From positions 496,001-560,000 of the forward strand of contig NZ_CP113929.1 in NCBI RefSeq assembly GCF_029392075.1: 64,000 bases of DNA. Reading direction: 5' to 3'. Below, piece after piece: positions 25,830-34,553 of this stretch. The position numbers were made by a program, and so were the translations under genes. The notes below the pieces were generated by a model. That model was not told where the DNA came from. It ran no database searches and saw nothing but the letters and a program-made list of their open reading frames with translations. Source of the DNA: Bifidobacterium sp. ESL0704 (GTDB taxonomy: Bacteria > Actinomycetota > Actinomycetes > Actinomycetales > Bifidobacteriaceae). Positions within the stretch are counted from its first letter, which is position 1; the number at the start of each line of letters is the position of its first letter.

Positions 25830-25911
25830 GCGCGCATGGCGGAATTGGTAGACGCGCAGGATTTAGGTTCCTGTGACTTTGTTCGTGAGGGTTCGAGTCC
25901 CTTTGCGCGCA
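25830..25911 (+). tRNA. tRNA-Leu (anticodon UAG)
   Basis: 82 bases with acceptor stem GCGCGCA paired to TGCGCGC, a leucine-type long variable arm, D arm GCGGAATTGGTAGACGC, anticodon stem CAGGA/TCCTG with loop TTTAGGT (anticodon TAG, reads CUA/CUG family) and T loop GGTTCGAGTCC. Discriminator base is A, as leucine tRNAs need. CCA is not encoded. Confidence 0.95.
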
Positions 25912-26120
25912 CTTGGTTTTAGGTTCTGAATGCAAGCCGGCAGCGGCGTCGGGCAAGCTTTCGATTGATGTTTCAGGCGTTCGGGGCCGTTGTGCCATTG
26001 CCGTACACCGCAGCGGTGCCAAAGTTGGAACGGCTAGGAAATGCTCGAATTGCCCTGTACGGCAAGCAGCATAGAACCATTGGGAAGCGTGGGGTGTCGG
26101 GCTTTTAGAGCAGCTCTGCG

Positions 26121-26618
26121 TCAGAGCGCGATTGGCGTAATCGTGTAGCCAAGCAGCTCGCAGAATTTTTGCAGATCCGTATAGCTGACAACCAAGGTCT
26201 CGGTATTTTTTCCGGCGTGGAAACCAAGCGCTGGCTGATGGCACAGTTGCGTGTCGACCAGCAATCGCAGATTGGCGACATGGCTTTCTGGTACGGCCAG
26301 CGGAGAGACTAACCCGCTGACGGTGTGCAATACGGCGGCAAGCTCGTCGGCGCTTGCGAAATTCAGGCTGCTGCGGCTGGTTTTCAGGGTTTGCGCGAGT
26401 TTTTTGAAATCGATTCGCGCCGTGGGCGAGGTCATCAGCAAGAAATAGGTGTCGTCTCTTTTGTTGCGGACAAGCATGTTCTTGGCGATGAGGCAGTCGA
26501 ATTCGAGGCTGCGTTCCATGGTGGTCACCGGGTCGTGGCGAATGGTCCGATAGGCGATGCCCAGTCGTTCGAGCCGGTGTTGGTAAAACGTGTTGTTGCC
26601 GTCGTCCAGTTGCGTCAT
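26121..26618 (-). CDS. YbaK/ProX-type aminoacyl-tRNA deacylase domain protein
   Basis: 165-residue protein of the YbaK/prolyl-tRNA editing superfamily, which hydrolyses mischarged aminoacyl-tRNA in trans. Order of features: RTIRHDPVTTMERSLEF (N-terminal), KNMLVRNKRDDTYFLLMT with the substrate Lys/Asn segment, DFKKLAQTLKTSRSSLNFAS, VSGLVSPLAV, and HPALGF-like HQPALGFHAG. These match the ProX family (prolyl-tRNA deacylase). ATG 26618 follows GAGGTGAC; an earlier in-frame ATG at 26648 has none. It is divergent from the flavodoxin gene. Confidence 0.85.
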   Translation of the reverse strand: MTQLDDGNNTFYQHRLERLGIAYRTIRHDPVTTMERSLEFDCLIAKNMLVRNKRDDTYFLLMTSPTARIDFKKLAQTLKTSRSSLNFASADELAAVLHTVSGLVSPLAVPESHVANLRLLVDTQLCHQPALGFHAGKNTETLVVSYTDLQKFCELLGYTITPIAL

Positions 26619-26817
26619 CGTCACCTCGTTATGTTGTGTTGAAGCCATTATATGGTGTGCTCGCGAAGCGGCGTTGCAGCGCGGTTCGCTTGTCTCGAAT
26701 TCGATAAGAAACGATAAAGCTTGTGAGATATGTCACTTTTGTATGGGTTTGGCTTACACTGTGTTTTGGTGTCATTGAGTTCGGATCCTCAATGATTATC
26801 GGGAGAAAGGGAGCTTC

Positions 26818-27294
26818 ATGGCCGACAAAGTATTGGTAACGTATTGTTCTGTTTCGGGAAACACGCGCGCTGTGGCGCAGAAGTTGGCGAAGGTCGCCAA
26901 GGCCGATATTGAGGAGATCCGGCCGTCGATGCCCTATATCGCCTCCGACCTCAACGCGGATGACGACAAAAGCCGGGCGAGCGTCGAGCATGCCGTCGAT
27001 GCCCGCCCCAAGATGGCTGCTTCCATCGATGTCAGCGGCTATGACGTGGTGTTCGTCGGTTATCCGATCTGGTATGGTGTCGCGCCGCAGATTGTGCGCA
27101 CGTTCCTGGAAAGCCAGGATTTCTCGGGCAAGACCGTCGTCACGTTCGCCACTTCCGGCGGGAGTCTTGACGGTGCAAACGGAGAGCATCTGCATGGTTG
27201 CGCGCCCAAGGCGACGTGGAAGACCGGTCGTCGCTTCACTGCGGATGTAAGCGAGGAGACGTTGTCCGGGTGGGTCAAGGAACTTGGCATATAA
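26818..27294 (+). CDS. Flavodoxin
   Basis: 158-residue FMN electron carrier. The N-terminal phosphate-binding loop is clear (YCSVSGNTRAVAQKLA, residues 9–24), then SGYDVVFVGYPIWYGVAPQIVRTFL (about 72–96; aromatic ring-stacking Trp/Tyr) and TVVTFATSGGS. The arrangement fits the Flavodoxin_4 group, common in gut anaerobes. AGAAAGGGAGC lies 5 bases before the ATG. No obvious redox partner is adjacent. Confidence 0.9.
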   Translation: MADKVLVTYCSVSGNTRAVAQKLAKVAKADIEEIRPSMPYIASDLNADDDKSRASVEHAVDARPKMAASIDVSGYDVVFVGYPIWYGVAPQIVRTFLESQDFSGKTVVTFATSGGSLDGANGEHLHGCAPKATWKTGRRFTADVSEETLSGWVKELGI

Positions 27295-27691
27295 GTCGGC
27301 GCTATGGGATTGTGCGTGCGCTATGGGATTGTGTGGTGCCTTGGGATTGTGCGTGCGCAACGGGTTGCCGCTTCGTGCTTGGCGTTGTCCCAGATTGTTC
27401 GGACGCAATGGTTTCGGATTAATGCACTTGATGCTTGACTTGGCTGCCGGATAGGTGACCATAGCTGCGGAAAGTGGCGCGATAACGATCCGCGATCCCG
27501 TTTTTAAGCGGTGGCTTTATAGGAAACGGGTTGTTGCCGCGCTTTCGGCGATGGCATCGGTGTCGGTTTCGGTGTCTCATAAAACTCCGGCATCGGTCGT
27601 GGTATGTATGAAAAGGGCCGCTGCCCGAAGGCAACGACCCGTTTTGTTGGCAATGTGGTCTCGGCTATAAGGCCGAGAAGTCTGATGTTCT
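27295..27691. other. Intergenic region with direct repeats and a terminator
   Basis: 397 bases between flavodoxin and the dehydrogenase stop. Bases 27300–27365 hold three imperfect tandem copies of about 20 bases around CTATGGGATTGTGCGTGCG. The rest has no supported gene; the dehydrogenase terminator is at 27611-27645. Confidence 0.55.
27611..27645 (-). terminator. Intrinsic terminator of the dehydrogenase gene
   Basis: Read on the minus strand: GGGTCGTTGCC, TTCG loop, GGCAGCGGCCC, then TTTTC. An 11-bp stem with two G-U pairs and a stable UUCG tetraloop. Confidence 0.8.
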
Positions 27692-28756
27692 TTAGAGTTC
27701 TACGAGGATCTTGACGTGATGCTCGCCGTCATTGCGCAGTTTCTCAAAGCCGTCCTTGACGATGTCCTCGGCCTTGATCTTGTCGGTGATGAACGGCGAG
27801 AGATCGACGCCCTTCTCGCGCACCATCTTGATGACCTTTTCGTGATCATTGGCGTAACCCAGTGAAGCCTGGATGTCGCGCTCGGCAAAGGTCAATTCGT
27901 TGGTGACGTTGATCTCGAGCGGCTTGACATGGACCGCGACGATTTCCAGTTTGCCTTCCTGCTTGAGGCAGGAAAGCAGCTGATGGACCACAACGCCGAC
28001 GCCGGCGCAATCGAAGGCGACATCGGCACCCTTGCCGTTCGTCTCCTTGCGTACGCGTTCGTTGAGGTCTTCCTTGCTCGGATCCACGACGATATCGGCG
28101 GCTCCGGATTCCAAGGCCTTGTTCTTGCGGACCTCGGAAAGCTCGGAAATAATGACTTTGGCGCCCTTGGCCTTGAGCACGGTGCCGACAAGCAGCCCGA
28201 TCGGTCCGGCACCGCCGACCACCACGGTGTCGCCTGCTTTGACGTCGGTACGGCGAACGGCGTGATAGGCCACGGAAAGCGGTTCGATGAGCGCGGCCTG
28301 GTCGAGCGGCATGTCGCCGACGGGGAAGACGCGCTTGGCTTCGACGACGATATGCTCGCTCATGCCGCCGCCGCCTCCGTTGATGCCGATGAAGCCCAGC
28401 TTCTCGCAGACGTTGTAGTTTCCGGACTTGCAGGCATCGCATTCGCCGCAGACCATGACCGGCTCCACCACCACGCGGTCGCCGACCTTGAGGTCGGTGT
28501 CGACATCGTCGGCGATGGCTTCGACGGTGCCGGAGAATTCGTGTCCGAACACGACCGGAAGCGTCTCGCCGGAGAGCGGGTGCGGTTCGGTGGCTGAGTT
28601 GCCGCCGTTCTGCTCCCCGTCGTAATAGAGATGCAGGTCGGATCCGCAGATTCCGGTGAAAGCGGGATGAATCTTTATTGTCCCGGGTTTGAGCGTCGGT
28701 TCTGGGATATCGTCGATCTGAACGTGTTCCTTACCGTAATAACGAACAGCTTTCAT
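27692..28756 (-). CDS. Zinc-dependent medium-chain alcohol dehydrogenase, 2,3-butanediol type
   Basis: 354-residue NAD(P)-dependent zinc alcohol dehydrogenase. Catalytic zinc ligands are Cys37 (TGICGSDLH) and GHEFSGTVEA (about 70); the structural zinc site is CGECDACKSGNYNVC (about 100–114); the nucleotide fold is VVGGAGPIGLL (about 180). The DGEQNGG loop and length fit (R,R)-2,3-butanediol/acetoin dehydrogenases, but sorbitol or threonine dehydrogenase cannot be excluded. Upstream on the minus strand, a 14-bp palindrome (28808-28821) may be an operator. Monocistronic with a clear terminator. Confidence 0.82.
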   Translation of the reverse strand: MKAVRYYGKEHVQIDDIPEPTLKPGTIKIHPAFTGICGSDLHLYYDGEQNGGNSATEPHPLSGETLPVVFGHEFSGTVEAIADDVDTDLKVGDRVVVEPVMVCGECDACKSGNYNVCEKLGFIGINGGGGGMSEHIVVEAKRVFPVGDMPLDQAALIEPLSVAYHAVRRTDVKAGDTVVVGGAGPIGLLVGTVLKAKGAKVIISELSEVRKNKALESGAADIVVDPSKEDLNERVRKETNGKGADVAFDCAGVGVVVHQLLSCLKQEGKLEIVAVHVKPLEINVTNELTFAERDIQASLGYANDHEKVIKMVREKGVDLSPFITDKIKAEDIVKDGFEKLRNDGEHHVKILVEL

Positions 28757-29103
28757 GTTTTGCCTCCTTGCAAATATAAATTGTTCTTTTATTGTACGTG
28801 GAGATTATCGATAAATATCGAAAAAGAGTAACTAAAAATGATTGATTCCTCACATAAGAATGATTGCCATCTTCTAAAATAGTTGTCTGAAATCATTCTG
28901 ACTAAATAAAGTCGTATCGAACCGGAAAGCAAGAGCGGCGCTGCAAAACAATTGCGGGCGGGGCCTGGTCTGGCAGGTTTTGGATTTGCTGCTTTCCGAT
29001 TGACTCGGTTTACCGGTGGGGGAGTCTGCGGCGCTGATCGGTGATTTTTCGTTCGGATGGGGCAGCGGGCCGATTCTTGATGCTGGCCGTTATCATAGTG
29101 TCT
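28757..29103. other. Divergent promoter region, AT-rich
   Basis: 347 bases between the dehydrogenase start and the proline-rich membrane protein. The first 160 bases are notably AT-rich and hold the palindrome at 28808-28821. The remainder, from 28930, is normal GC with no supported gene. Confidence 0.45.
28808..28821. promoter_or_regulatory. 14-bp palindrome upstream of dehydrogenase
   Basis: TCGATAAATATCGA has perfect arms TCGATA/TATCGA around AA. It lies 52 bases upstream of the dehydrogenase ATG, in an AT-rich zone where its promoter should be. A repressor site is plausible; the protein is unknown. Confidence 0.4.
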
Positions 29104-29892
29104 ATGAGTCCGTACACTAGTGGCTATCAGCAACCGTCTTATCCGCAGCCGCCAAGGTACCCTCAGCCTCCGGTCTCCCCGTATCTGCCGCCCCAAAAGC
29201 CGAAAAAGCACGTCTCCAAAATCGTGATCATCGTAAGCGTCATAGCGGCGATCGCGTTGTTGATCGTGTTCGCCCCTTATCTCATCTTGTTCAGCTTTCC
29301 TCTGATGGCCGGTTTGGACGACATGCAGAGGCGGGCCGACATCCCCGCTCTCGCGCGGTCTCAGGAGGCCAAGGCGCTGTATTCGGATTGCGTGCGAACG
29401 TGGGTGGAACCCGGCGCGTTAACCGATAAGGCCGTGGACGGGCACGGCAAGCCGGTCATCACGTCGTATAGCATCGACACCTCTCGCAAAAGCGTCAGCA
29501 CCACGCCGGTCAGTGTCGGCTTTCGTTTCACCGTCAACAACAATCCGGACACATTTCTGTCCATCTCGCTGTCTGGCGGGGAAGCGGGTGGCGGCGATGA
29601 AAAATTGAGTTGCGAAGCCGATGCGGAGGATTCGCCAATGCTCATGAAGGCGCTCCAAAAGCATTATGGCGGATGCTTTGATGGCGATGACCCGACCCCG
29701 CATGACGGGGAGCCGCTGTGCGTCGAGGGCAACGGCGAGGGGCAGCTTATCGAATACATGCGCGTGTGTGACGGCGAGCCTGACGGCAGTATCCATGCAT
29801 GTCCGCCGCCGAAGAGCGATGATGACGACGATGACAACGATAACGGCGCTGGCGGGTTGCCGGGGATGCCCGAAATACCGGATGGAAATTAA
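29104..29892 (+). CDS. Proline-rich single-pass membrane protein, outer acidic domain
   Basis: 262-residue protein of unknown function. Residues 1–34 are Pro/Tyr/Gln-rich (SGYQQPSYPQPPRYPQPP), typical of actinobacterial cytosolic tails; one membrane segment lies at about 40–65 (IVIIVSVIAAIALLIVFAPYLILF), followed by an outer domain with four or more Cys (SDCVRTW, KLSCEADAE, GGCFDGDD, LCVEGN, RVCDGE, HACPPP) that may form disulfides, and an Asp-rich tail. I chose ATG 29104, where the proline-rich tail begins, rather than an upstream start with a hydrophobic leader. The stop falls 200 bases before marR. Confidence 0.62.
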   Translation: MSPYTSGYQQPSYPQPPRYPQPPVSPYLPPQKPKKHVSKIVIIVSVIAAIALLIVFAPYLILFSFPLMAGLDDMQRRADIPALARSQEAKALYSDCVRTWVEPGALTDKAVDGHGKPVITSYSIDTSRKSVSTTPVSVGFRFTVNNNPDTFLSISLSGGEAGGGDEKLSCEADAEDSPMLMKALQKHYGGCFDGDDPTPHDGEPLCVEGNGEGQLIEYMRVCDGEPDGSIHACPPPKSDDDDDDNDNGAGGLPGMPEIPDGN

Positions 29893-30083
29893 TCAATGGC
29901 GTTCGGTGTGGCAATGTTCCAGCGTCGGTTGTCGGCGTTGGTCGTCCCCGAGCGCAAGTCGGCCGATGGAATGCCAAGTCTGGGTGTTCATGCCCTCACG
30001 CTGTTGGCTTCAAGCATTTGAAGTCAAAACAGCAGATTGAACGATACCTTTTGTTTGCAATAAGTCGGGCGCGGGAATTAGTG

Positions 30084-30093
30084 TAGCAAGCTA
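30084..30093. promoter_or_regulatory. Candidate MarR operator overlapping marR start
   Basis: TAGCAAGCTA, whose last base is the A of the marR ATG. The same TAGCNNGCTA palindrome lies before the MFS gene at 30850-30859. This suits autoregulation by a MarR dimer. Confidence 0.5.
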
Positions 30094-30584
30094 TGGGTAT
30101 GGACGAGACGAAGTTCAACACGGCCGGAGCTGATAGTTTGGGGCCGCTGATCAAGGTGGCGAATACCTTGATCGAGAAGGAGCTTAACAACCGCGTCGCT
30201 TCGATGTTCGAAGGCTATAGCCTCACCGGGCCGCAGATTACGTTGATGGTTTATCTGCACGACGCGCACGGGCACGCCGTCACCCAGCGCGAGATTGCCG
30301 ACCGGTTCGTGTTGAGCCATCCCACGATTCGGGGCATTGTCAAGCGGCTCGAAAGCGCTGGTCTTATCAAGACTTCGCAGCTGGAAAGCGACCGGCGGCA
30401 GATTCTGCTCGAGCTCAGCGACGCGGGGCAGCGGCTGATGGACCGGCGTGCCGATGATATCCATGCCGTGATGGGGCAGATTAACGCACGCATTACCGAT
30501 GGCTTGAAAGGCTCCGAGCAGAAGATGTTGGTCAGCACGCTCAAGCGAATCATTGCGAACTTTTCGGCAGGGGCAGCGCAATGA
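30093..30584 (+). CDS. MarR family transcriptional regulator
   Basis: 163-residue winged-helix regulator. The DNA-recognition part reads TQREIADRFVLSHPTIRGIVKRLESAGLI (about 69–97), followed by the wing LESDRRQILLELSDAGQRLMD (about 101–121). The N-terminal helix and C-terminal helices form the dimer interface. MarR proteins usually repress a neighbouring efflux pump and release DNA on binding a small molecule. The next real gene, 300 bases on, is an MFS pump, and both genes carry a TAGCNNGCTA palindrome at their starts. No ribosome binding site precedes the ATG, so translation may be leaderless or begin at ATG 30099. Confidence 0.9.
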   Translation: MGMDETKFNTAGADSLGPLIKVANTLIEKELNNRVASMFEGYSLTGPQITLMVYLHDAHGHAVTQREIADRFVLSHPTIRGIVKRLESAGLIKTSQLESDRRQILLELSDAGQRLMDRRADDIHAVMGQINARITDGLKGSEQKMLVSTLKRIIANFSAGAAQ

Positions 30585-30849
30585 ACGCGACGGTTGATGA
30601 CGATTGCGTTGCAGGGAACACCGATATGGGGTTGATTGGCACTTGCGTGCTGCGGCCGGTGATAAGCCGATTGTTTGGAACGGTGGAATTCCGCGGTATT
30701 GGTGAAAAGACAATTGGTATATCGGGTATTTTCTTGGCACTGAAGCCGTCGATGGGCATGAACGTGATTTCATTGCTGTGGTTGGCCGAGGCTGGAGGGG
30801 ACCGGCGCGTAATTTCACGTCGATAAGGCGATCTTTTTTATCCAAACTG

Positions 30850-30859
30850 TAGCTTGCTA
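30850..30859. promoter_or_regulatory. Candidate MarR operator upstream of MFS gene
   Basis: TAGCTTGCTA 21 bases before the MFS ATG, matching the palindrome at the marR start. Confidence 0.5.
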
Positions 30860-30880
30860 TAAATTTAGGAAAGGCTGGCA

Positions 30881-32482
30881 ATGACAAATCAACAATCGCA
30901 AAAGCGGAAAGACGGGCAGCGCAACGTTTCGGGTGCGCGGTCGGTAACCGTACAATCCACACCATCCGAATCGGGGAGTAATAAGATGCAATCTGCAAAG
31001 CAGAAAGATGCGCGGCAAAAAGCTGCGGTTTCGCAATCCGTATCCGGGCAGGGAAGCGGGGTATCGGTTTCGTCGATTACTTCGCGTCAGCGCGGGCTGA
31101 TGATGGCGGTGCTGCTGCTCGGTTCGTTCACGGCGCTGATGGCCGAGACGTTCCTGAACAACGCGCTGCCGACGATCATGGGGGCGTTTTCGGTCAGTCA
31201 GGCTACGGCACAATGGCTGACAACCGCCTACCTGCTGGTGGTCGGGCTGATGATTCCGATGTCGGCGTGGGTGTTCGAGTCCTTCAATCTGCGCACCACG
31301 TTCGTGACCTTGATGTCCGTTTTCTTTGTCGGTTCGCTCGTCTGTATTTTCGCGCCGAATTTCTGGGTGCTGCTCGCGGGCCGCATCATCGAGGCGATTG
31401 CCGCTGGCGGACTCATGCCGTTCATCCAGAACGTCATCCTCATGATGTTTCCGCCGCAAAAGCGCGGCATGGCCATGGGCATTACCGGCTTGGTCATCGG
31501 TTTCGGACCCGCGGTCGGCCCCACCATTTCTGGCCTGATCCTCAAGGTCTCGGGTTTCAAAACGCTGTTCATCATCCTCGCGCTCGCCAGCGCCGTCACC
31601 GCGATTCTCGCCGTCCCGCTGGTACGTAACATCACCTCGCCGCGTCCCTGCACCACTGATGTCATCTCCTTCGCCGAGTCCATCTTCGGCTTCGGCCTCA
31701 TCCTTTATGCGCTGTCCGAGGTCGGCAACACCGGGCGCATCACGTTGCTGCTTGCGGTGCTGTTCGTCGTCGGCGTGGTCATTATGGCGCTGTTCTGCAT
31801 CCGCCAGTTCAAGCTTTCCAAGCCGTTGCTTGACCTTCACGTTTTCGGCAACGCCCGCTTCAACCTGTGCACGCTGTTAAGCACCATCGCGAACATCGCC
31901 ATGGTCGGCATCGAACTGGTGCTGCCGCTCTACCTGCAGACCACACGCGGCGAATCGGCGTTGGTCAGCGGCTTGGTGATGATGCCCGGCGCCTTGGTGA
32001 TGGTGGTCTGCAACCCGATTTCCGGCACACTGTACGACAAGCTCGGCATCAAGAAGCTCTCGCTCTTCGGCTTCCTGATGCTCTTACTTGGTTCGGTGCC
32101 GATGCTCTGGTTCAGCGCGAAAACCAGCCTGTGGCTCATCGGCCTATGCTACGCGCTGCGCATGGTCGGCATATCCTTCACGATGATGACCACGTTCACC
32201 GCCGGTATCAACTTGAGTGCCGCCCGCCTTACCGCCCATGCCAACGCCGCTTCGTCCACAGTTCGTCAGGTCGGCGGCTCGTTGGGTACGGCGCTTGCGA
32301 TGCTGGTCATCTCGCTTGCCGCCACCTCCCAGGCCTCTACCGGTAAGGCCGCCGCGCAAGCCATCGGCTACAACTGGGGCTTCATCCTCATGGTCGTTTT
32401 CGCCGTTATCGGTCTCGTCGCCTCGTTCTTCCTGCCAAACGCCGACACCGAGCATAAGGCCATCGCCACCGAGAGCGAGTAA
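30881..32482 (+). CDS. MFS multidrug transporter, DHA2/EmrB-like
   Basis: 533-residue proton-driven exporter with about 14 membrane segments. Typical DHA2 blocks: ETFLNNALPTIMGAFSVSQATAQWLTTAYLLVVGLMIPMSAW (about 86–125), then PPQKRGMAMGITGLVIGFGPAVGPTISG (motif C-like, GxxxGPxxG) and the second-half segments ending VIGLVASFFLP. Residues 1–75 are a Lys/Gln/Ser-rich cytosolic extension unusual for the family. AGGAAAGG precedes ATG 30881. Likely controlled by the adjacent MarR. Substrate cannot be read. Confidence 0.9.
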   Translation: MTNQQSQKRKDGQRNVSGARSVTVQSTPSESGSNKMQSAKQKDARQKAAVSQSVSGQGSGVSVSSITSRQRGLMMAVLLLGSFTALMAETFLNNALPTIMGAFSVSQATAQWLTTAYLLVVGLMIPMSAWVFESFNLRTTFVTLMSVFFVGSLVCIFAPNFWVLLAGRIIEAIAAGGLMPFIQNVILMMFPPQKRGMAMGITGLVIGFGPAVGPTISGLILKVSGFKTLFIILALASAVTAILAVPLVRNITSPRPCTTDVISFAESIFGFGLILYALSEVGNTGRITLLLAVLFVVGVVIMALFCIRQFKLSKPLLDLHVFGNARFNLCTLLSTIANIAMVGIELVLPLYLQTTRGESALVSGLVMMPGALVMVVCNPISGTLYDKLGIKKLSLFGFLMLLLGSVPMLWFSAKTSLWLIGLCYALRMVGISFTMMTTFTAGINLSAARLTAHANAASSTVRQVGGSLGTALAMLVISLAATSQASTGKAAAQAIGYNWGFILMVVFAVIGLVASFFLPNADTEHKAIATESE

Positions 32483-32508
32483 GCACAGAACCGCGGAATA
32501 TGGTCTTG

Positions 32509-32620
32509 CTGCGTCGAAAAGCACCTTTTCGGGGCTGATTTGCTGCTTTTCGACGCTGGTCTTGAAATGACTGCGTCGAAAAGCATGATTTGAGGCTGTT
32601 TTTCGTGCTTTTCGACGCAG
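32509..32620. repeat. Two palindromic units 62 bp apart (TGCGTCGAAAAGCA type)
   Basis: Two units, starting at 32510 and 32572, have arms TGCGTCGAAAAGCA and TGCTTTTCGACGCA, each pair perfect or nearly so, with loops of 18–20 bases. They lie just after the MFS gene and may also end its transcript. Confidence 0.85.
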
Positions 32621-32662
32621 ATTCGCGATTGTGCACTAATTGTTAAGGGAGTGAATCAAAAG

Positions 32663-32735
32663 AGCCGCTTGACAGAATCGAACTGTCGACCTTCTCATTA
32701 CGAGTGAGACGCTCTACCAACTGAGCTAAAGCGGC
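32663..32735 (-). tRNA. tRNA-Thr (anticodon CGU)
   Basis: 73 bases on the minus strand. Acceptor stem GCCGCTT pairs with AAGCGGC; anticodon stem TCTCA/TGAGA with loop CTCGTAA (anticodon CGT, reads ACG); T loop GTTCGATTC. Discriminator T and no encoded CCA. Confidence 0.95.
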
Positions 32736-33012
32736 AATTGCCCGAGCGGTATGCACCACTCGCGCACAAAACAATAATAATACCGGGTACTGTGTATTTT
32801 GTCCACAAGCGTCGCGTTCGGCCGTGTCTTGGGTTCAGCGTGATTCGCTTTATCGGTCATGTTTCGGCAGATAAACCGTGAAATCACAGAGGTTGAATCG
32901 CCGCGTCGTTGAAAGGCGTGAACGCAGTGTGTAATGACAACGGGCCGCGCGACAATAGACCAAGAGATGTAAGGAGCAGTCAGGCTGGAAACGCGCGAAA
33001 GGGGATGGCAAT

Positions 33013-34380
33013 TTGGAAAAAACAATGTCGGACATGCCAAGCAGGGGTTTCGAGGACTTTTATGCCATCATTCCCGCCGGCGGCACCGGCTCAAGGCTCT
33101 GGCCGCTCAGTCGCGGGGCGAAGCCTAAGTTCCTGTACGATTTGATGGGCAGCGGACGCACGCTGATCCAGTCCACGTTCGATCGGCTTGCGCGGCTCGC
33201 CGGCTCCGAACGCATCGTGGTCAGCACAGGTTGGCGGCATGTCGCTGCGGTCGAGGCGCAACTGCCGGAGCTCAAGGAATCCAACATTTTCGCCGAGCCT
33301 GTGCCGCGCGACTCGACGGCGGCCATTGCGTTGGCCACGGCGATTTTGGCGCGGCGACACGGCGAGCATATCGTCGTAGGGTCGTTCGCAGCGGATCACG
33401 TTATTCGAGGCGATGAGTCTTTCGCCGAGGCGGTGCGTCAGGCGGTGGCGGCGGCGCGTGCCGGATACGTGACCACGATCGGCATTGCCGCCTCGCGGCC
33501 GTCCACGGCTTTCGGCTATATCCATCAAGGCCGTTCGTTGGCTGCCGAAATCCCGGATGCGCCAAGCGCGCGTCTGGTGGAGCGTTTCGTTGAAAAACCC
33601 GATTCAGCCACGGCCCAGGCCTACCTTTCCACCGGTGAATACCGTTGGAACGCCGGCATGTTCGTGATGCGCGCCGACGTGTTGCTCGACCATCTGCGCG
33701 AATACAAGCCAGACATGTATGATGCGATTTCGCATATCGCCGATGCTTATATGGCCGTCGATAGCGATGCTGATAGTGACGAGGCCGCCTCCGAGGCCGA
33801 AATCGCGGCAGCGAAGCATGCGGCGACCAAGGCGGGGAACGGCGAAGACGGAGAGCATGCGGATGTGATTGGTGCTATTGGCGGTGATAGCAACAATAGC
33901 GGTGATGGCGATAGTCCCGCTGACTCCGACGGCGGTAACGACGCTGGTGCTGGTAATGAGGCCACTGTCGACAACGAGGCGATCGATGAGGCGATGGCGA
34001 CCTACTGGCCGGGCATCGAGAAGATCGCGTTCGATTACGCGGTGGCCGAGCCGTTGAGCGTGGCCGGAGGCGTGGCGATGGTTCCCGGAGATTTCGGCTG
34101 GGACGATATCGGCGACTTCAATTCCGTGGCAGCGCTCCTGCCCAGCACCGGAAGCCGCAACATCAAGATCCTGGGCGACAGCGACAAGGTCGTCAGCCTC
34201 GACAGCGCCGGCGACGTGGTGATGCCGCTGACCGAACGCACCATCGCGCTGCTCGGCGTCAACGACATGGTCGTCGCCGACACCCCCGATGCGCTGCTCG
34301 TCGCGCCGCGCGCCCGCAGCCAGGAGGTCAAGGATCTGGTCGCCTACCTCGAGCGGGTCGGCTACGACGATATCCTCTGA
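33013..34380 (+). CDS. Mannose-1-phosphate guanylyltransferase (ManC type) with an acidic insertion
   Basis: 455-residue nucleotidyltransferase making GDP-mannose from GTP and mannose-1-phosphate. The N-terminal motif AIIPAGGTGSRLWPLSRGAKPKF is at about 19–41, then EPVPRDSTAAIALA, GSFAADH and VERFVEKPD...WNAGMFVMR; the C-terminal GDFGWDDIGD is clear. A run of about 90 residues (about 245–330) rich in Asp, Ala, Gly and Ser is inserted before ATYWPGIEKIAFDYA. The start is TTG 33013, with AAAGGGG 8 bases before it; ATG 33025 is an alternative. Next to an acyltransferase gene, it may serve envelope glycan synthesis. Confidence 0.86.
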   Translation: MEKTMSDMPSRGFEDFYAIIPAGGTGSRLWPLSRGAKPKFLYDLMGSGRTLIQSTFDRLARLAGSERIVVSTGWRHVAAVEAQLPELKESNIFAEPVPRDSTAAIALATAILARRHGEHIVVGSFAADHVIRGDESFAEAVRQAVAAARAGYVTTIGIAASRPSTAFGYIHQGRSLAAEIPDAPSARLVERFVEKPDSATAQAYLSTGEYRWNAGMFVMRADVLLDHLREYKPDMYDAISHIADAYMAVDSDADSDEAASEAEIAAAKHAATKAGNGEDGEHADVIGAIGGDSNNSGDGDSPADSDGGNDAGAGNEATVDNEAIDEAMATYWPGIEKIAFDYAVAEPLSVAGGVAMVPGDFGWDDIGDFNSVAALLPSTGSRNIKILGDSDKVVSLDSAGDVVMPLTERTIALLGVNDMVVADTPDALLVAPRARSQEVKDLVAYLERVGYDDIL

Positions 34381-34553
34381 ATTGATCTGATCGGTCGCTG
34401 GATCGGGGCGCTGAGTCTGAATCGATGGGTTTGGGGCCCGAGCGGTCAGGGCCGATGGGATGAACCGTTAAAGGCTGAATGTTTGGTGGCCGATGCCGGA
34501 AATCCAAGCTCTGCGGCTAAGGGAAGCCTGCCTGCGAATCTGGCGATAAGGGT

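Noticed and set aside
30581..30826. 81-codon frame overlapping the marR stop as ATGA
   Set aside because: Overlap fits coupling, but no ribosome binding site beyond marR, no homology recognised, and the region looks like promoter DNA for the MFS gene.
25830..32735. Integrated island between the two tRNA genes
   Set aside because: No integrase or attachment-site repeats of tRNA 3' ends; genes between look chromosomal.
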